The notes: generated from the letters alone by a model not told the origin. DNA of 64,000 nt from Shewanella gelidii (GCF_014647855.1 NZ_BMPZ01000004.1:248001-312000); one strand, 5' to 3'; positions 17,248-26,768 are shown, counted from the first letter of the stretch. Translations and numbers: made by a program.

Positions 17248-17411
17248 TAATTAAACCTCCATGTATGAAACGACTATTTACTAATTATTCTAAATGAAAC
17301 AAGCGAGGCTATCTGAGTGCAGGACGTTAATCAAGCGGTGCCAATATTAAGTTTGAATTGAAGCAACAGTTTGAATTGTTGTGGGAACAAAGTGTTTTAG
17401 TTGGAGAGGAT

Positions 17412-17437
17412 AAAAAAGCCACCGGGAAGGTGGCTTT
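17412..17437 (-). terminator. Terminator after the second S9 peptidase gene
   Basis: The stem AAAGCCACC (17415-17423), loop GGGAA, GGTGGCTTT (17429-17437) is followed by a T-run on the minus strand, 18 nt past the stop. Stem and loop are identical to the terminator of the downstream paralogue. Confidence 0.85.
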
Positions 17438-17454
17438 ACCTCTGCATAAGCAGA

Positions 17455-19413
17455 TTACAATGCTAGATTGGTCTCAATAAAGCTAAGTAGGGCATCGTAA
17501 TATTCAGCCCGGCTCTCGGGGGTGTAAAAACCGTGACCGGCTTTAGTCCATATTTTTTTCTCGTACGGGTAATTTGCTTTTTGTAGTGCTTTTTCCATGG
17601 CCTCAAATTGCTCCATTGGTGCTCTTTCATCCTCTTCACCGTGAAGTAGCAGCACTTTAGCTTTTAATTTGTCGACGTGGTTTGTCGGTGACATTTCTTT
17701 CAAAACTTCAGGGTCATTTCCTAGCACTTCAGTGAGGTAGGCTTCGCCGCCGTAGTAGTCTGGGATATCGCCAGAGTCAAACATTTCCTGCAAATCATAA
17801 ACACCGGCCGTGCCCACTGCACATTGATATAAATCGGGTGCCAGTGTTGGGGCCATTAATGCAGAATATCCACCAAAACTACCGCCAGAGATACAAATTT
17901 TATCTTGATTCGCCCAACCTTGTTCTATGGCGTACTTTGTCGCATCTATAATATCGTATTGGATCTTCGAGCCCCATGCATTATAGCCTGCTTCCTCGAA
18001 CGCTAATCCATATCCACCAGAGCCACGGAAGTTAACCTGCAATACCGCAATGCCACGTTGTGCCAATAGTTGATTCTCAGAATTAAAACTCCAATAATCT
18101 CGAGGGCCATGGGGACCACCATGAGGGTTGACGACAAGCGGAAGGTTTTTCAACGCCTTACCTTTAGGGATGGTGATATACCCATGAATCGTTAATCCGT
18201 CACGATTTTTAAAAGAGTAAGGTTTTACCTCTGACATATCTTCTGGCTCTAGCCAGCTTCTTGAAGAAAATAGATAATTTAATTTGACGTTTTTATGATC
18301 ATATAGATAGTAATCGCCTGGATTTTTATCATTGGATATTCTGATGATTAAGCGCTCACCATCTTGTGTTTGGCTGACGATTGAAACGTAGTGGTCTGGA
18401 AACGTAGCTTGTAGTTGTTTTACCGTTTTTGCTTTTTCACTTTTGCTATCGAGAAAGCGGTATTCAGGGTAACCATCATGGAATTGAACGGCATAAAGAA
18501 GCTTTGATTGGTAGTCAATATAGTAATCATCGGGGTCAACAACATCATGTTGAATGATTTTTTCTCGCTGATTGGTCGTTAAGTTTATTTTATACAGCGC
18601 TCGTGTATTTTCCTGTTCACGACCATATGCATAAATAGCATTATTATCTTCGGTAAATGAGATTGGCCAAAACTCTTTTAAGTCGCCTTGGTAGCGTTCT
18701 GCTGTCAACCATTTATCTTCCTGCTCATCGAAGTAATAATTTAGGTCATCATTTTTATCATTTTGAGCGAAACTAAACCGTACTTTCCCATCGTGATCGA
18801 CTAAAAAATCTGCATTTACAGTCGGTGATGAGGTTAGTTTCTTACGTTTGCCATTATAAACATTAACTTTATATACATCGCTTACCGCGTAGTTAAGGTT
18901 ATTCCAAGGCCGAGAATGCACAAGTATATATTTTTTGTTTTCTGGCATGCTATCTAAAACAAATGCACTTGCTCGTATGGCCTTGGTTTTATTGACATTG
19001 GTTCCAGTACCTCCACCACCTTTATAGCCAAATAAATATTTAGCTTTACGGCCATCGGCATCGACCGCAAATAGTTCTCCATAATAATGGGGGATTTCCT
19101 CCCATTTTCTACGGTAAACTTTTTCCATCACAACTCGCTCACTATTTACCCAGTAATAGTCACCCACTTCGCCTTTGCCCTGAAAGTCGACAATGTATGT
19201 CGGCTTCAGTGTTTTCATGTCGAGAATGAGCAGTTTGGCGTCATTATTTTCTTCCATGATGACGCTCAGATAATCTCCATTTGGGGAAATCTGGACATTC
19301 TGAAACTCAGAGCTTTTACTAAAAGCTTGGATGAGGTCTTGTTTGCCGGCAAATGTCGACCAAGAGCTGCAGAGCGCGAACAGAATGAGGATAATTTTGG
19401 CTAGTTGATTCAT
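17455..19413 (-). CDS. Secreted S9-family prolyl oligopeptidase-like peptidase (copy 2)
   Basis: A 652-aa paralogue of the neighbouring peptidase, aligning along its whole length. It has a signal peptide (about 1-22, cleavage near TFA-GKQ). The triad is S512 (CISGGSFGGYSAL), D595 (LLLHGEEDERAP) and H627 (KAGHGFYTPE). VNPHGGPHGPRDYWSFN and VNFRGSGGYGLAFEEAG are also conserved. It keeps the classical GGSFGGY motif, where copy 1 has GGSFGAY. The roles may overlap in peptide scavenging, with diverged specificity. The upstream region contains a perfect palindrome at 19656-19674 that may matter for control. Confidence 0.9.
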   Translation of the reverse strand: MNQLAKIILILFALCSSWSTFAGKQDLIQAFSKSSEFQNVQISPNGDYLSVIMEENNDAKLLILDMKTLKPTYIVDFQGKGEVGDYYWVNSERVVMEKVYRRKWEEIPHYYGELFAVDADGRKAKYLFGYKGGGGTGTNVNKTKAIRASAFVLDSMPENKKYILVHSRPWNNLNYAVSDVYKVNVYNGKRKKLTSSPTVNADFLVDHDGKVRFSFAQNDKNDDLNYYFDEQEDKWLTAERYQGDLKEFWPISFTEDNNAIYAYGREQENTRALYKINLTTNQREKIIQHDVVDPDDYYIDYQSKLLYAVQFHDGYPEYRFLDSKSEKAKTVKQLQATFPDHYVSIVSQTQDGERLIIRISNDKNPGDYYLYDHKNVKLNYLFSSRSWLEPEDMSEVKPYSFKNRDGLTIHGYITIPKGKALKNLPLVVNPHGGPHGPRDYWSFNSENQLLAQRGIAVLQVNFRGSGGYGLAFEEAGYNAWGSKIQYDIIDATKYAIEQGWANQDKICISGGSFGGYSALMAPTLAPDLYQCAVGTAGVYDLQEMFDSGDIPDYYGGEAYLTEVLGNDPEVLKEMSPTNHVDKLKAKVLLLHGEEDERAPMEQFEAMEKALQKANYPYEKKIWTKAGHGFYTPESRAEYYDALLSFIETNLAL

Positions 19414-19655
19414 GGGTTTTCCTTGTCAAAAGCTCCCAGAAGCATAGGTTAACTCCTAGATTTTTTGGGTAGCAGACTTTTTAAATTGTTAAATGGTTTG
19501 TGAGCTGTTTGTGTGTGCTGTTTTGATGTTGTTACAGCTTTGTTGGCAGGTTATCCGACCACTTAAACAAATGCAATTTGATAATCGCAAAAATAGAATC
19601 TAGCGCACGCCGTATAAGCGACTGTTTTAATAGATGATGGGTATATTTTTTGGGG

Positions 19656-19674
19656 TTCACATTTTTAATGTGAA
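19656..19674. repeat. Perfect 8-bp palindromic repeat between slmA and S9 peptidase
   Basis: TTCACATT, centre TTT, AATGTGAA. It is symmetrical like an operator for a dimeric repressor or activator and lies 240 nt upstream of the second peptidase gene, just beyond the slmA terminator. It does not match the CRP consensus (half-sites are in the wrong orientation). The regulator is unknown. Confidence 0.5.
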
Positions 19675-19676
19675 AT

Positions 19677-19703
19677 AAAAAAGGGCGACTTAAAAAGCTG
19701 CCC
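19677..19703 (-). terminator. Probable slmA terminator
   Basis: On the minus strand GGGCAGC, a T/A loop and GTCGCCC form an imperfect stem followed directly by six or more T, 27 nt past the slmA stop. Confidence 0.6.
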
Positions 19704-19729
19704 TAATCTTGAGAGTTGTTTTAAGCGTT

Positions 19730-20323
19730 TTAGCTTTGTAGAAGTTGCTGCTGAATAAAGCCCCACTGCTGCTCAAAATGTTGGGTTGGCTTTTGCTTGA
19801 ATTCACTGCGTACGAACTGAGCGATACGGCCTTCGGCAAAGGCCAAAAGCAGGTTGGCCAGCATGGCTTCATCAAGATTAAACCCTTGCCCATCGCGTAG
19901 ACTCTTCTCTCGTAGAATTTGTTTGAGGTGAGTTTCAATCTTTGAAAATAACGAATGAATTCGGCTACGCAAGCGCTCATTTTCACCGAGCAGAGCATCG
20001 CCATTCAATACGCGAGATATCCCAGGGTTTCGCTCTGCAAAGACTAGCAGCAAATGTAGGACGAGCTGGCAACGTCGCATGGTGTCTTTTTCATCTTCTT
20101 GAATCATATTGATGCGAGAGAGTAGTGATTCTTCAATAAATTCAATTAAGCCTTCGAACATACGCGCTTTGCTCGGGAAGTGGCGATATAGTGCCGCTTC
20201 CGAGACGCCGACCTCAGCTGCAAGTTTGGCTGTAGTAATGCGTTGACCTGGACTGGTTTCGAGCATTTGTGCGAGAGATTGAAGTATGTGTTCACGACGA
20301 TTAATTTTAGGGCTAGCAGCCAT
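19730..20323 (-). CDS. slmA: Nucleoid occlusion factor SlmA (TetR family)
   Basis: A 197-aa TetR-fold DNA-binding protein. When bound to its chromosomal sites, SlmA blocks FtsZ ring assembly over the nucleoid. The N-terminal HTH is clear ([35 protein letters not shown], about residues 28-62). The family-specific part includes [36 protein letters not shown]. The slmA-dut-coaBC neighbourhood is the same as in E. coli, supporting orthology. Its target FtsZ is encoded at 60511-61701. Confidence 0.95.
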   Translation of the reverse strand: MAASPKINRREHILQSLAQMLETSPGQRITTAKLAAEVGVSEAALYRHFPSKARMFEGLIEFIEESLLSRINMIQEDEKDTMRRCQLVLHLLLVFAERNPGISRVLNGDALLGENERLRSRIHSLFSKIETHLKQILREKSLRDGQGFNLDEAMLANLLLAFAEGRIAQFVRSEFKQKPTQHFEQQWGFIQQQLLQS

Positions 20324-20444
20324 GAAGTGTTTCCTGCGCTGATTTGGATCAGTATTCGTGTTAGAGGTGCGTTAAGTCGTTGGCACGATTGCGGTTCAAC
20401 GATTTAGCCACAATCGTGTCAATGACCTTGTTTTTGTTCGCCGC

Positions 20445-20903
20445 TTATTTGGTGCCAGAGTGACCAAAACCGCCTTCACCACGGTCACTGGTTTCAAACT
20501 CGTCCACTAATTTGAACTGTGCTTGGACTACCGGAACAAATACGAGCTGGGCTAGACGGTCACCAATCTCTAGGCTAAACGGCTCGCTGCCTCGGTTCCA
20601 GCAAGAGACCATGAGCGGTCCTTGGTAATCGGAGTCAATTAAACCGACGAGGTTACCCAGTACGATTCCATGTTTATGGCCCATGCCTGAACGAGGCAAG
20701 ATCACCGCAGCAAGACCAGGGTCGGCCACATGGATGGAAATACCGGTTGGGATCAGCTTGGTTTCGCCGGGCGCAATCGTCATCGTGGTATCAATCATGG
20801 CGCGTAAGTCCATGCCCGCGCTACCTGGAGTAGCATATGCAGGTAGGGGGAATTCTGTGCCGATTCGAGAGTCGAGTATTTTCAGTTCAATTGGTGTTTT
20901 CAT
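20445..20903 (-). CDS. dut: Deoxyuridine 5'-triphosphate nucleotidohydrolase
   Basis: A 152-aa trimeric dUTPase that hydrolyses dUTP to dUMP, keeping uracil out of DNA and feeding dTMP synthesis. All five motifs are visible: [46 protein letters not shown] and the C-terminal [10 protein letters not shown]. Length equals the E. coli enzyme (about 151 aa). It overlaps coaBC by 4 nt (ATGA), so the two are co-translated. Confidence 0.97.
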   Translation of the reverse strand: MKTPIELKILDSRIGTEFPLPAYATPGSAGMDLRAMIDTTMTIAPGETKLIPTGISIHVADPGLAAVILPRSGMGHKHGIVLGNLVGLIDSDYQGPLMVSCWNRGSEPFSLEIGDRLAQLVFVPVVQAQFKLVDEFETSDRGEGGFGHSGTK

Positions 20904-22096
20904 TGTTGGTTATATTTTTCTGCAATCAAAGTAAGGAGTTGTTTGGCGATTTCAGTTTTTGGAGCCGTGGCCAGTTCTTGGTGCCCACCCTGCCAAAATA
21001 CGCTCAGCGCATTGTGATCAGCGTTAAAACCTTGGGATGCAACCGATACATCATTGGCTGCAATCATATCTAAATTTTTGCGTTGAAGCTTATCCATGGC
21101 GTATTGCGCCACATTATTTGTTTCTGCAGCAAAACCGACTGTGAACGGTCGTGCAGAATGGCTTGCCACCCCGGCGAGGATATCTGGGTTGCGGACAAGT
21201 TCGATGGTCATCTGCTCTTGTGACTTTTTGATTTTGCTATCTGCGATTTTTGCCAACCGGTAATCAGCTACTGCTGCGCAACCAATAAAGATTTGATGAG
21301 TTTCCACCTCGGCCATCACGGCCTGCTGCATTTGTTCTGCTGACTCAACGTTTATGCGAGTGACCCCTTGAGGGGTTTTCAGGTGAACAGGTCCACTAAC
21401 AAGCGTAACCGTCGCGCCAAGCTCTACTGCTGCCGCCGCGAGTGCAAAGCCCATTTTTCCTGAGCTGTGATTGGAGATATAACGCACCGGATCGATTGCT
21501 TCTTGTGTGGGACCTGCTGTGAGTAACAACGACGTGCCATCAAGTAGCTTTTCACCAAAAAAACTTTCGGCGCGTTCAGCGATCTCTAATGCTTCTAGCA
21601 TTCGCCCGGGCCCAACTTCGCCACAGGCTTGACTGCCACTAGCGGGGCCCCAAAGGCTAATGCCGCGTCGTGCAAGGTTGGCTAAGTTGTCTTGAGTGGC
21701 CTCATTTAGGTACATCACTTGATTCATCGCAGGGCAAAGTACAAGTGGGGCATCGGTTGCCAAACAAGTGGTGGTAATCAACTCATCTGCCATGCCTGCG
21801 TTCACGCGAGCGATCAGGTTGGCCGTTGCGGGCGCAACAATCACGAGGTCAGCCCAGCGAGCGAGTTCAATGTGACCCATGGAGGCCTCCGCGCTTGGGT
21901 CTAACAAATCTGACGCTACCGGGTGACCAGATAATGCTTGTAAGGTGAGTGGCGTAATAAACTCCATCGCGCTCTGGCTCATCACTACGCGCACATCTGC
22001 ACCGCGCTCTTTTAAGCGGCGTACAATATCAGCGCTTTTATAAGCCGCGATACCACCACTGATGCCCAGTAGAATTTTTTTGTTTGATAAGCCCAT
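20900..22096 (-). CDS. coaBC: Bifunctional phosphopantothenoylcysteine decarboxylase/phosphopantothenate-cysteine ligase
   Basis: A 398-aa two-domain flavoprotein of coenzyme A synthesis. The N-terminal CoaC domain (about 1-190) has [18 protein letters not shown], the catalytic-His segment [29 protein letters not shown] and the Cys loop [13 protein letters not shown]. The C-terminal CoaB domain begins [20 protein letters not shown] with [11 protein letters not shown]. CoaB joins cysteine to 4'-phosphopantothenate and CoaC decarboxylates the product. The gene is divergent from radC and overlaps dut, as in E. coli. Confidence 0.97.
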   Translation of the reverse strand: MGLSNKKILLGISGGIAAYKSADIVRRLKERGADVRVVMSQSAMEFITPLTLQALSGHPVASDLLDPSAEASMGHIELARWADLVIVAPATANLIARVNAGMADELITTTCLATDAPLVLCPAMNQVMYLNEATQDNLANLARRGISLWGPASGSQACGEVGPGRMLEALEIAERAESFFGEKLLDGTSLLLTAGPTQEAIDPVRYISNHSSGKMGFALAAAAVELGATVTLVSGPVHLKTPQGVTRINVESAEQMQQAVMAEVETHQIFIGCAAVADYRLAKIADSKIKKSQEQMTIELVRNPDILAGVASHSARPFTVGFAAETNNVAQYAMDKLQRKNLDMIAANDVSVASQGFNADHNALSVFWQGGHQELATAPKTEIAKQLLTLIAEKYNQQ

Positions 22097-22251
22097 GAGA
22101 CAGGTGTTGCTCCAATTTGTCCGCTCTTTGCTTGAATGGCGCTAAAGATATCATAAAGCTGGCGTTTTGGGGGATATAGCATTTCTAAAAATCTGGACCA
22201 TACTTTATTTTTGTTAAAACGGCGATACTGAGAAATGACAAGGAGTGTCAA

Positions 22252-22929
22252 ATGCCTATAAATGATTGGCCTATGGGTGAGGGGCCGAGAGAAAAGTTAT
22301 TGGAGAAAGGGGCGTCAGCGTTATCGGATTCAGAATTGTTAGCAGTGCTGCTACGAAGCGGTCTTGCAGGACAAAGCGCCGTAGAGTTGGCGATGACGAT
22401 GATTCGACAGTTTGGTGGCCTTAGAGGGTTGTTTAGTGCGTCTGAGGGACAAGTATGTCAGCTACCCGGTGTTGGGCCTGTTAAGTTTGCACAATTACAG
22501 GCTGCGGCAGAGATTTCTCGACGAATTGCGGCAGAAAATATGCGTCGAGGGCATATTTTGACAAATCCTGATTTAACTCGAGACTATTTAATGCGACAAT
22601 TGCGGGATCGTTCCTATGAAGTGTTTGCGATACTGTTGTTGGACAGTCAACATCGAGTAATTCAATTTGTAGAAATGTTTCGCGGCACTATCGATTCAGC
22701 GTCGGTTTATCCACGTGAAGTGGTGAGCCTTGTTCTTGAGAAAAATGCTGCCGCGGTCATCGTATGCCATAATCATCCGTCTGGTGTTGCAGAGCCAAGC
22801 CAGTCGGATAGGCGAATAACTGAGCGATTAAAACATGCACTGGCAACCATAGACGTATCCCTGCTGGATCATATGGTTGTAGGGGATAAAGAGGTTATTT
22901 CATTCGCAGAACGCGGATGGATAATTTGA
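22252..22929 (+). CDS. radC: RadC/JAB-domain protein
   Basis: A 225-aa protein with an N-terminal helix-hairpin-helix-like part ([39 protein letters not shown]) and a C-terminal JAMM/MPN metal-binding domain ([25 protein letters not shown], with H-x-H and the downstream Asp). Historically named for DNA repair, its actual activity is unsettled. Its place before rpmB-rpmG and divergent from coaBC matches E. coli radC (yicR). Confidence 0.92.
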   Translation: MPINDWPMGEGPREKLLEKGASALSDSELLAVLLRSGLAGQSAVELAMTMIRQFGGLRGLFSASEGQVCQLPGVGPVKFAQLQAAAEISRRIAAENMRRGHILTNPDLTRDYLMRQLRDRSYEVFAILLLDSQHRVIQFVEMFRGTIDSASVYPREVVSLVLEKNAAAVIVCHNHPSGVAEPSQSDRRITERLKHALATIDVSLLDHMVVGDKEVISFAERGWII

Positions 22930-22937
22930 TCAATCAC

Positions 22938-22966
22938 TTGATCTTTACTCTTTTATCCTGTATAAA
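22938..22966 (+). promoter_or_regulatory. Predicted sigma70 promoter of rpmB-rpmG
   Basis: TTGATC (22938-22943), a 17-nt spacer and TATAAA (22961-22966), just past radC. A transcript start near 22973 would give a leader of about 80 nt carrying the hairpin at 22980-23008. Confidence 0.65.
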
Positions 22967-22979
22967 ATGCGCCCTCTTT

Positions 22980-23008
22980 GTGCCTCGGGCGACGGCCATA
23001 CGAGGCAC
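22980..23008 (+). promoter_or_regulatory. Stem-loop in the rpmB leader
   Basis: GTGCCTCG (22980-22987) pairs perfectly with CGAGGCAC (23001-23008), and an inner GGC/GCC can stack in the loop. It is not followed by a U-tract, so it is not a terminator. It lies about 45 nt before the rpmB start, the position of an autoregulatory ribosomal-protein leader; that role is inferred only. Confidence 0.6.
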
Positions 23009-23051
23009 ATTAATGCTCGAGCGTTAAAAATTGTTTTTGGAGAAGATTGAC

Positions 23052-23288
23052 ATGTCAAGAGTATGCCAAGTTACTGGCAAGCGACCAATGGTTGGTAACA
23101 ACCGTTCGCACGCAAAAAACGCGACTCGTCGTCGTTTTTTACCTAACCTACAAAACCACCGTTTTTGGTTAGAAGAAGAAAAGCGTTTCGTACAGCTACG
23201 TGTATCTACAAAAGGTATGCGCATCATCGATAAAAAAGGTATTGAAGTCGTCGTTGCTGAACTTCGTGCCCGTGGTGAGAAGGTATAA
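23052..23288 (+). CDS. rpmB: 50S ribosomal protein L28
   Basis: A 78-aa basic protein beginning [21 protein letters not shown], the bacterial L28 signature, and ending [15 protein letters not shown]. It is the same size as E. coli L28. The start at 23052 follows GGAG by about 8 nt and removes seven unrelated upstream residues. Zinc-binding Cys pairs are absent (single Cys5), so this is the zinc-free form. It is co-transcribed with rpmG, 6 nt downstream. Confidence 0.97.
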   Translation: MSRVCQVTGKRPMVGNNRSHAKNATRRRFLPNLQNHRFWLEEEKRFVQLRVSTKGMRIIDKKGIEVVVAELRARGEKV

Positions 23289-23294
23289 TAAGTC

Positions 23295-23468
23295 ATGGCT
23301 AAATCTAAAGGTAACCGTGAGAAGATCAAGCTAGTATCTAGCGCTAAAACTGGTCATTTCTACACGACTGAAAAGAACAAGCGTAACATGCCTGAAAAGA
23401 TGGAAATCAAGAAGTTTGATCCTGTTATCCGTCAGCACGTTATGTACAAAGAAGCTAAAATCAAGTAA
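23295..23468 (+). CDS. rpmG: 50S ribosomal protein L33
   Basis: A 57-aa protein reading [20 protein letters not shown], then [20 protein letters not shown] and [17 protein letters not shown]. It aligns end to end with E. coli L33 (55 aa), with two extra residues near the start. No Cys is present, so it is the zinc-independent form. It starts 6 nt after rpmB and is followed by a strong terminator, giving a two-gene operon. In E. coli mutM follows; here argA does. Confidence 0.97.
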
Positions 23469-23488
23469 TTCTGATTTCACTTCTGAAC

Positions 23489-23516
23489 AAAGGCCCCTTA
23501 TTGGGGTCTTTTTTTT
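23489..23516 (+). terminator. rpmBG terminator
   Basis: AAAGGCCCC, loop TTATT, GGGGTC then eight T, 20 nt after the rpmG stop. Confidence 0.93.
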
Positions 23517-23578
23517 GCCTGCAAATGATTCCTTCATTATTTTCATTTAACCGTTTCTGTGCGATAAAATTCTTTATT

Positions 23579-23619
23579 TTTGAATAAAAATTCAATACTA
23601 TCTCTTGAATATAGATCCA
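23579..23619 (+). promoter_or_regulatory. Predicted ArgR operator (two ARG boxes) before argA
   Basis: TGAATAAAAATTCA (23581-23594) matches the ARG box consensus TGAAT-4W-ATTCA perfectly. A second, weaker box, TGAATATAGATCCA, lies at 23606-23619. Paired boxes are how hexameric ArgR binds and represses arginine genes in the presence of arginine. The pair lies 50-90 nt before the argA start codon. The centre spacing (25 nt) is a little larger than the usual 21. Confidence 0.8.
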
Positions 23620-23668
23620 TTTTCCATGAGACGGCACTTCTGTCGGCTCAAGAGCGAGGAAGTTAATC

Positions 23669-24991
23669 GTGCGTACAACTGAATTAGTTGATGGGTTTCG
23701 CCATTCAGCCCCCTATGTAAATGCTCACCGTGGCAAGACATTTGTTGTCATGCTGAGTGGGGAGGCTATTGCACAGCAGCAATTCAGAGCCATTATTAAT
23801 GACATCGCATTGCTTCATAGCTTAGGCATTAAAATTGTCTTGGTATATGGTGCGCGTCCGCAAATTGATGAAGCGCTTTTAGGGCAGAACATTGAAACGG
23901 AGTTCCACAAAAGTATCCGCGTGACTCATGAACCTTCTTTAAAGGTGATTAAACAAGTTGCTGGTGCGTTATTGTTTGATATCACGGCTCGATTATCCAT
24001 GAGCTTAGGAAACACCCCGATGCAGGGGGCGCAAATTAACGTGGTCAGTGGTAACTTCATTACGGCACAACCATTGGGAATCGATAATGGCGTAGATTTT
24101 TTGCATACAGGAAAAGTTCGCCGCATTGACACACAAGGTTTGCAAAGACAGCTTGATAACAATGATATCGTTTTGATGGGACCTATTGCTGTGTCGGTCA
24201 CGGGGGAGAGCTTTAACCTAACGGCGGAAGAAGTTGCTACCCAAGTCGCGATTAAGCTCAAGGCTGATAAGATCATTGGTTTTTGCGCCAACAAAGGAAT
24301 TGTCAATGATGAGGGCGATGTCATTGCTGAATTGATGCCAATGGAAGCACAGAAAATTCTTCATGAATTTGATCCGAGTGACAATGCTTCTATGGGGATC
24401 AGAGCCTTTATGCAGGCCAGTATTGATGCTTGCCGCAACGGCGTGCCCCGTTGTCACTTGGTGAGCTATATGGACGACGGTGCACTACTGCAAGAGTTGT
24501 TCTCGCGTGAAGGTATTGGTACCCAGGTGGTTACGGAGAGTGCTGAGCGGCTGCGTCGTGCAACCATTGCTGATATCGCAGGTGTACTTGATCTCATCCG
24601 CCCGCTCGAAGAGAAGGGAATTCTGGTTAGGCGTTCTCGCGAGCAGCTAGAGATGGAAATAGAGCAGTTTATGCTTATTGAGCGCGATAACTTAGTGATT
24701 GGTTGTGCTGCTTTGTATCCGTTTGAGGAGGCCAATGCTGGTGAATTTGCCTGTTTAGTTGTGCATCCGGATTACCGTGACGCAGATAGGGGAAGTTTAT
24801 TACTCAATAATATTATTGGCCAAGCAAGGGTGAGGGGTTATCAACGCCTATTTGCGCTGACCACTCGCAGTATTCACTGGTTCTTGGAGCATGGCTTCAA
24901 TATCGTAGACGTTGATCAGTTGCCGCAGATGAAGCAGCAGTTGTATAACTATCATCGTCGTTCGAAAGTGCTGGCGTTAGATCTGAAGTAA
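23669..24991 (+). CDS. argA: N-acetylglutamate synthase
   Basis: A 440-aa enzyme for the first step of arginine synthesis, acetyl transfer from acetyl-CoA to glutamate. The N-terminal amino-acid kinase-like domain (about 1-285: [37 protein letters not shown]) binds the feedback inhibitor arginine. The C-terminal GNAT domain (about 295-440) includes [47 protein letters not shown] and [16 protein letters not shown]. Size matches E. coli ArgA (443 aa). The start is GTG. Upstream ARG boxes indicate ArgR repression. Confidence 0.97.
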   Translation: MRTTELVDGFRHSAPYVNAHRGKTFVVMLSGEAIAQQQFRAIINDIALLHSLGIKIVLVYGARPQIDEALLGQNIETEFHKSIRVTHEPSLKVIKQVAGALLFDITARLSMSLGNTPMQGAQINVVSGNFITAQPLGIDNGVDFLHTGKVRRIDTQGLQRQLDNNDIVLMGPIAVSVTGESFNLTAEEVATQVAIKLKADKIIGFCANKGIVNDEGDVIAELMPMEAQKILHEFDPSDNASMGIRAFMQASIDACRNGVPRCHLVSYMDDGALLQELFSREGIGTQVVTESAERLRRATIADIAGVLDLIRPLEEKGILVRRSREQLEMEIEQFMLIERDNLVIGCAALYPFEEANAGEFACLVVHPDYRDADRGSLLLNNIIGQARVRGYQRLFALTTRSIHWFLEHGFNIVDVDQLPQMKQQLYNYHRRSKVLALDLK

Positions 24992-25013
24992 GTCGCGCTT
25001 GCTAGTAAAGAAT

Positions 25014-25041
25014 ATGCGACCCCAGAAGGGTCGCATTTTTG
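25014..25041. terminator. argA terminator (possibly bidirectional)
   Basis: ATGCGACCC, loop CAGAA, GGGTCGCAT followed by T residues, 22 nt past argA. It lies between the convergent argA and rarD genes, though the T-tract is good only for argA. Confidence 0.88.
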
Positions 25042-25073
25042 TTATTGATGCAAAGACAAATTGTAATGCTGAT

Positions 25074-25976
25074 TTAGGTTAATTTTTGTGGTTTGTTTTT
25101 GCGACGTCGGTGCAGCATGTCAAAAGTAAAGACGAAGAGTGCGCACCAAATGAACCCAAATGTCACGCCTTTCTCGCCATCAAAGGGTTCACCAAATAAA
25201 GAGACCGCCAAAATAAACATGATGCTGGGGCCAATGTATTGGAAAAAACCAAGCATAGACAGTGGAATCCGCACAGCCGCGCCAGCAAAACACAGCAAGG
25301 GGACTGTGGTTACGATACCCGCAGCCATCAGCAGTAAATTTGTGTTGAGATCATTGGTAAGCATGTTTGCTGTTTGGCTGTCTTGTGCGAAGACAAGATA
25401 GAGAATAGCCACTGGAAATAAGATGGCGGTTTCGACAAGCAATCCAGTTTTAGCATCGACATTGGCTTTTTTGCGCAAAAGGCCATACACCCCAAATGAA
25501 CTGGCAAGTGCTAATGACAAAACAGGAATAGAGCCAAACGATATAAGCTGAATGAGTACGCCTCCAGCAGCAAGAGCCACTGCAAACCATTGCAGCTTCC
25601 TTAGTCTTTCACCAAGAAATAACATTCCAAGGAGGACATTGAATAGCGGATTAATAAAGTAGCCTAATGATGCATCGAGCATGTGGTCATTGTTTACTGC
25701 CCAAATAAAAAGCAGCCAATTACCAGCAATGAGCATGGACGTAATGGCCAAAACCCCAAGCCTTTTCGGTTCTTTAAAGAGCAAACGTAGGCGACCAAAC
25801 CCACCAAAGCCACTCATCAAAATGACCATGAAGATGAAAGACCAAATCACGCGATGGATTAAAATTTCAGTCGCCGAAGTGTCGCCAAGAAGCTTGAAAT
25901 ATAAGGGGGCAAATCCCCAAAAAAAGTAGGCGCAGAGGGCGAGAATAACCCCTTTTTTATGTTCGGCTGCTGGCAT
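25074..25976 (-). CDS. rarD: RarD family EamA-type transporter
   Basis: A 300-aa inner-membrane protein with about ten helices in two EamA/DMT repeats. The N-terminus KKGVILALCAYFFWGFAPLYFKLL is the RarD hallmark. GYFINPLFNVLLGMLFLGERL and GFFQYIGPSIMFILAVSLFGEPF mark the two repeats. E. coli RarD is 296 aa. The substrate is unknown. The rarD-yigI-recQ neighbourhood matches E. coli, where pldA lies between yigI and recQ. Confidence 0.92.
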   Translation of the reverse strand: MPAAEHKKGVILALCAYFFWGFAPLYFKLLGDTSATEILIHRVIWSFIFMVILMSGFGGFGRLRLLFKEPKRLGVLAITSMLIAGNWLLFIWAVNNDHMLDASLGYFINPLFNVLLGMLFLGERLRKLQWFAVALAAGGVLIQLISFGSIPVLSLALASSFGVYGLLRKKANVDAKTGLLVETAILFPVAILYLVFAQDSQTANMLTNDLNTNLLLMAAGIVTTVPLLCFAGAAVRIPLSMLGFFQYIGPSIMFILAVSLFGEPFDGEKGVTFGFIWCALFVFTFDMLHRRRKNKPQKLT

Positions 25977-26187
25977 GAATTCTGACGAGTAGGAATGGAA
26001 GAGCGGATTGTAGGGGGCAATGAATAATTACTCAAGCAAAGTATGCTGATTGTGCTGTCGGAAAAGCAGCAAAATTGTCACCAAAAGTTTGCATCAAATC
26101 TGTGAATTATTTTCGGGGCGTATAGACCTCATACCATTATTCAAGGGGCCAAGCTGTAGCCCCTGAATTTGGTGATTGACATCGCAA

Positions 26188-26652
26188 TTAACCGACCATA
26201 TAAGTTCCGGTGCCAAATGCGATGTGAGTGCCGAGTTCGTTATGAAGCTCCATGCGGCAGACACTCACGCGATTGCCGGCGCGAATGACCTTGCCAGTGG
26301 CGCTAAAATGCATGCCACGGCCGGGTCGAAGATAATCTACACGCAGATCGATGGTGCCTAAACTTTGCAGCCTCTCTTGGAGCTCTTCGATGGCCCAATC
26401 CGGTTTACTCGCGATAAGCCCTGAAAAAGCAGTCAATCCACCGACAACATCGAGCATGGTTGCCGTTACGCCACCATGAAGGATTTGCTGGTGAACATTA
26501 CCAATGAGTTCAGGTTTCATTTCTATACTGACTTCAACTGCATCAAGATCGTAGCGCCGAATGCTTAAGCCGAGAAGGTTATGAAAGGGCATTTTCTTGT
26601 CAAAAATTTTGGCTACTCTTCGCAGTGTTTCTTCTTGAACTGGTGTTGTCAT
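26188..26652 (-). CDS. yigI: YigI-type hotdog-fold acyl-CoA thioesterase
   Basis: A 154-aa hotdog-fold protein, close in size to E. coli YigI (155 aa). The helix-strand core NVHQQILHGGVTATMLDVVGGLTAF carries the HGG segment typical of PaaI-like thioesterases. LRVDYLRPGRGMHFSATGKVIRAGNRV follows. YigI hydrolyses medium- and long-chain acyl-CoA. The ATG at 26652 has an AAGGAG at proper spacing; ATG 26658 directly abuts that SD and an ORF start at 26712 adds non-homologous residues. Its position between rarD and recQ supports orthology. Confidence 0.9.
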   Translation of the reverse strand: MTTPVQEETLRRVAKIFDKKMPFHNLLGLSIRRYDLDAVEVSIEMKPELIGNVHQQILHGGVTATMLDVVGGLTAFSGLIASKPDWAIEELQERLQSLGTIDLRVDYLRPGRGMHFSATGKVIRAGNRVSVCRMELHNELGTHIAFGTGTYMVG

Positions 26653-26768
26653 GATCATCTCCTTCGATAACTGCCTCTTTTTTAAACTAGCTGCAATTGC
26701 CAACGAGAGCAAGACAATACCGCAATGGTAGATTAGAATAGCGTCACGCTTTTTATCTATGAGTTTGC

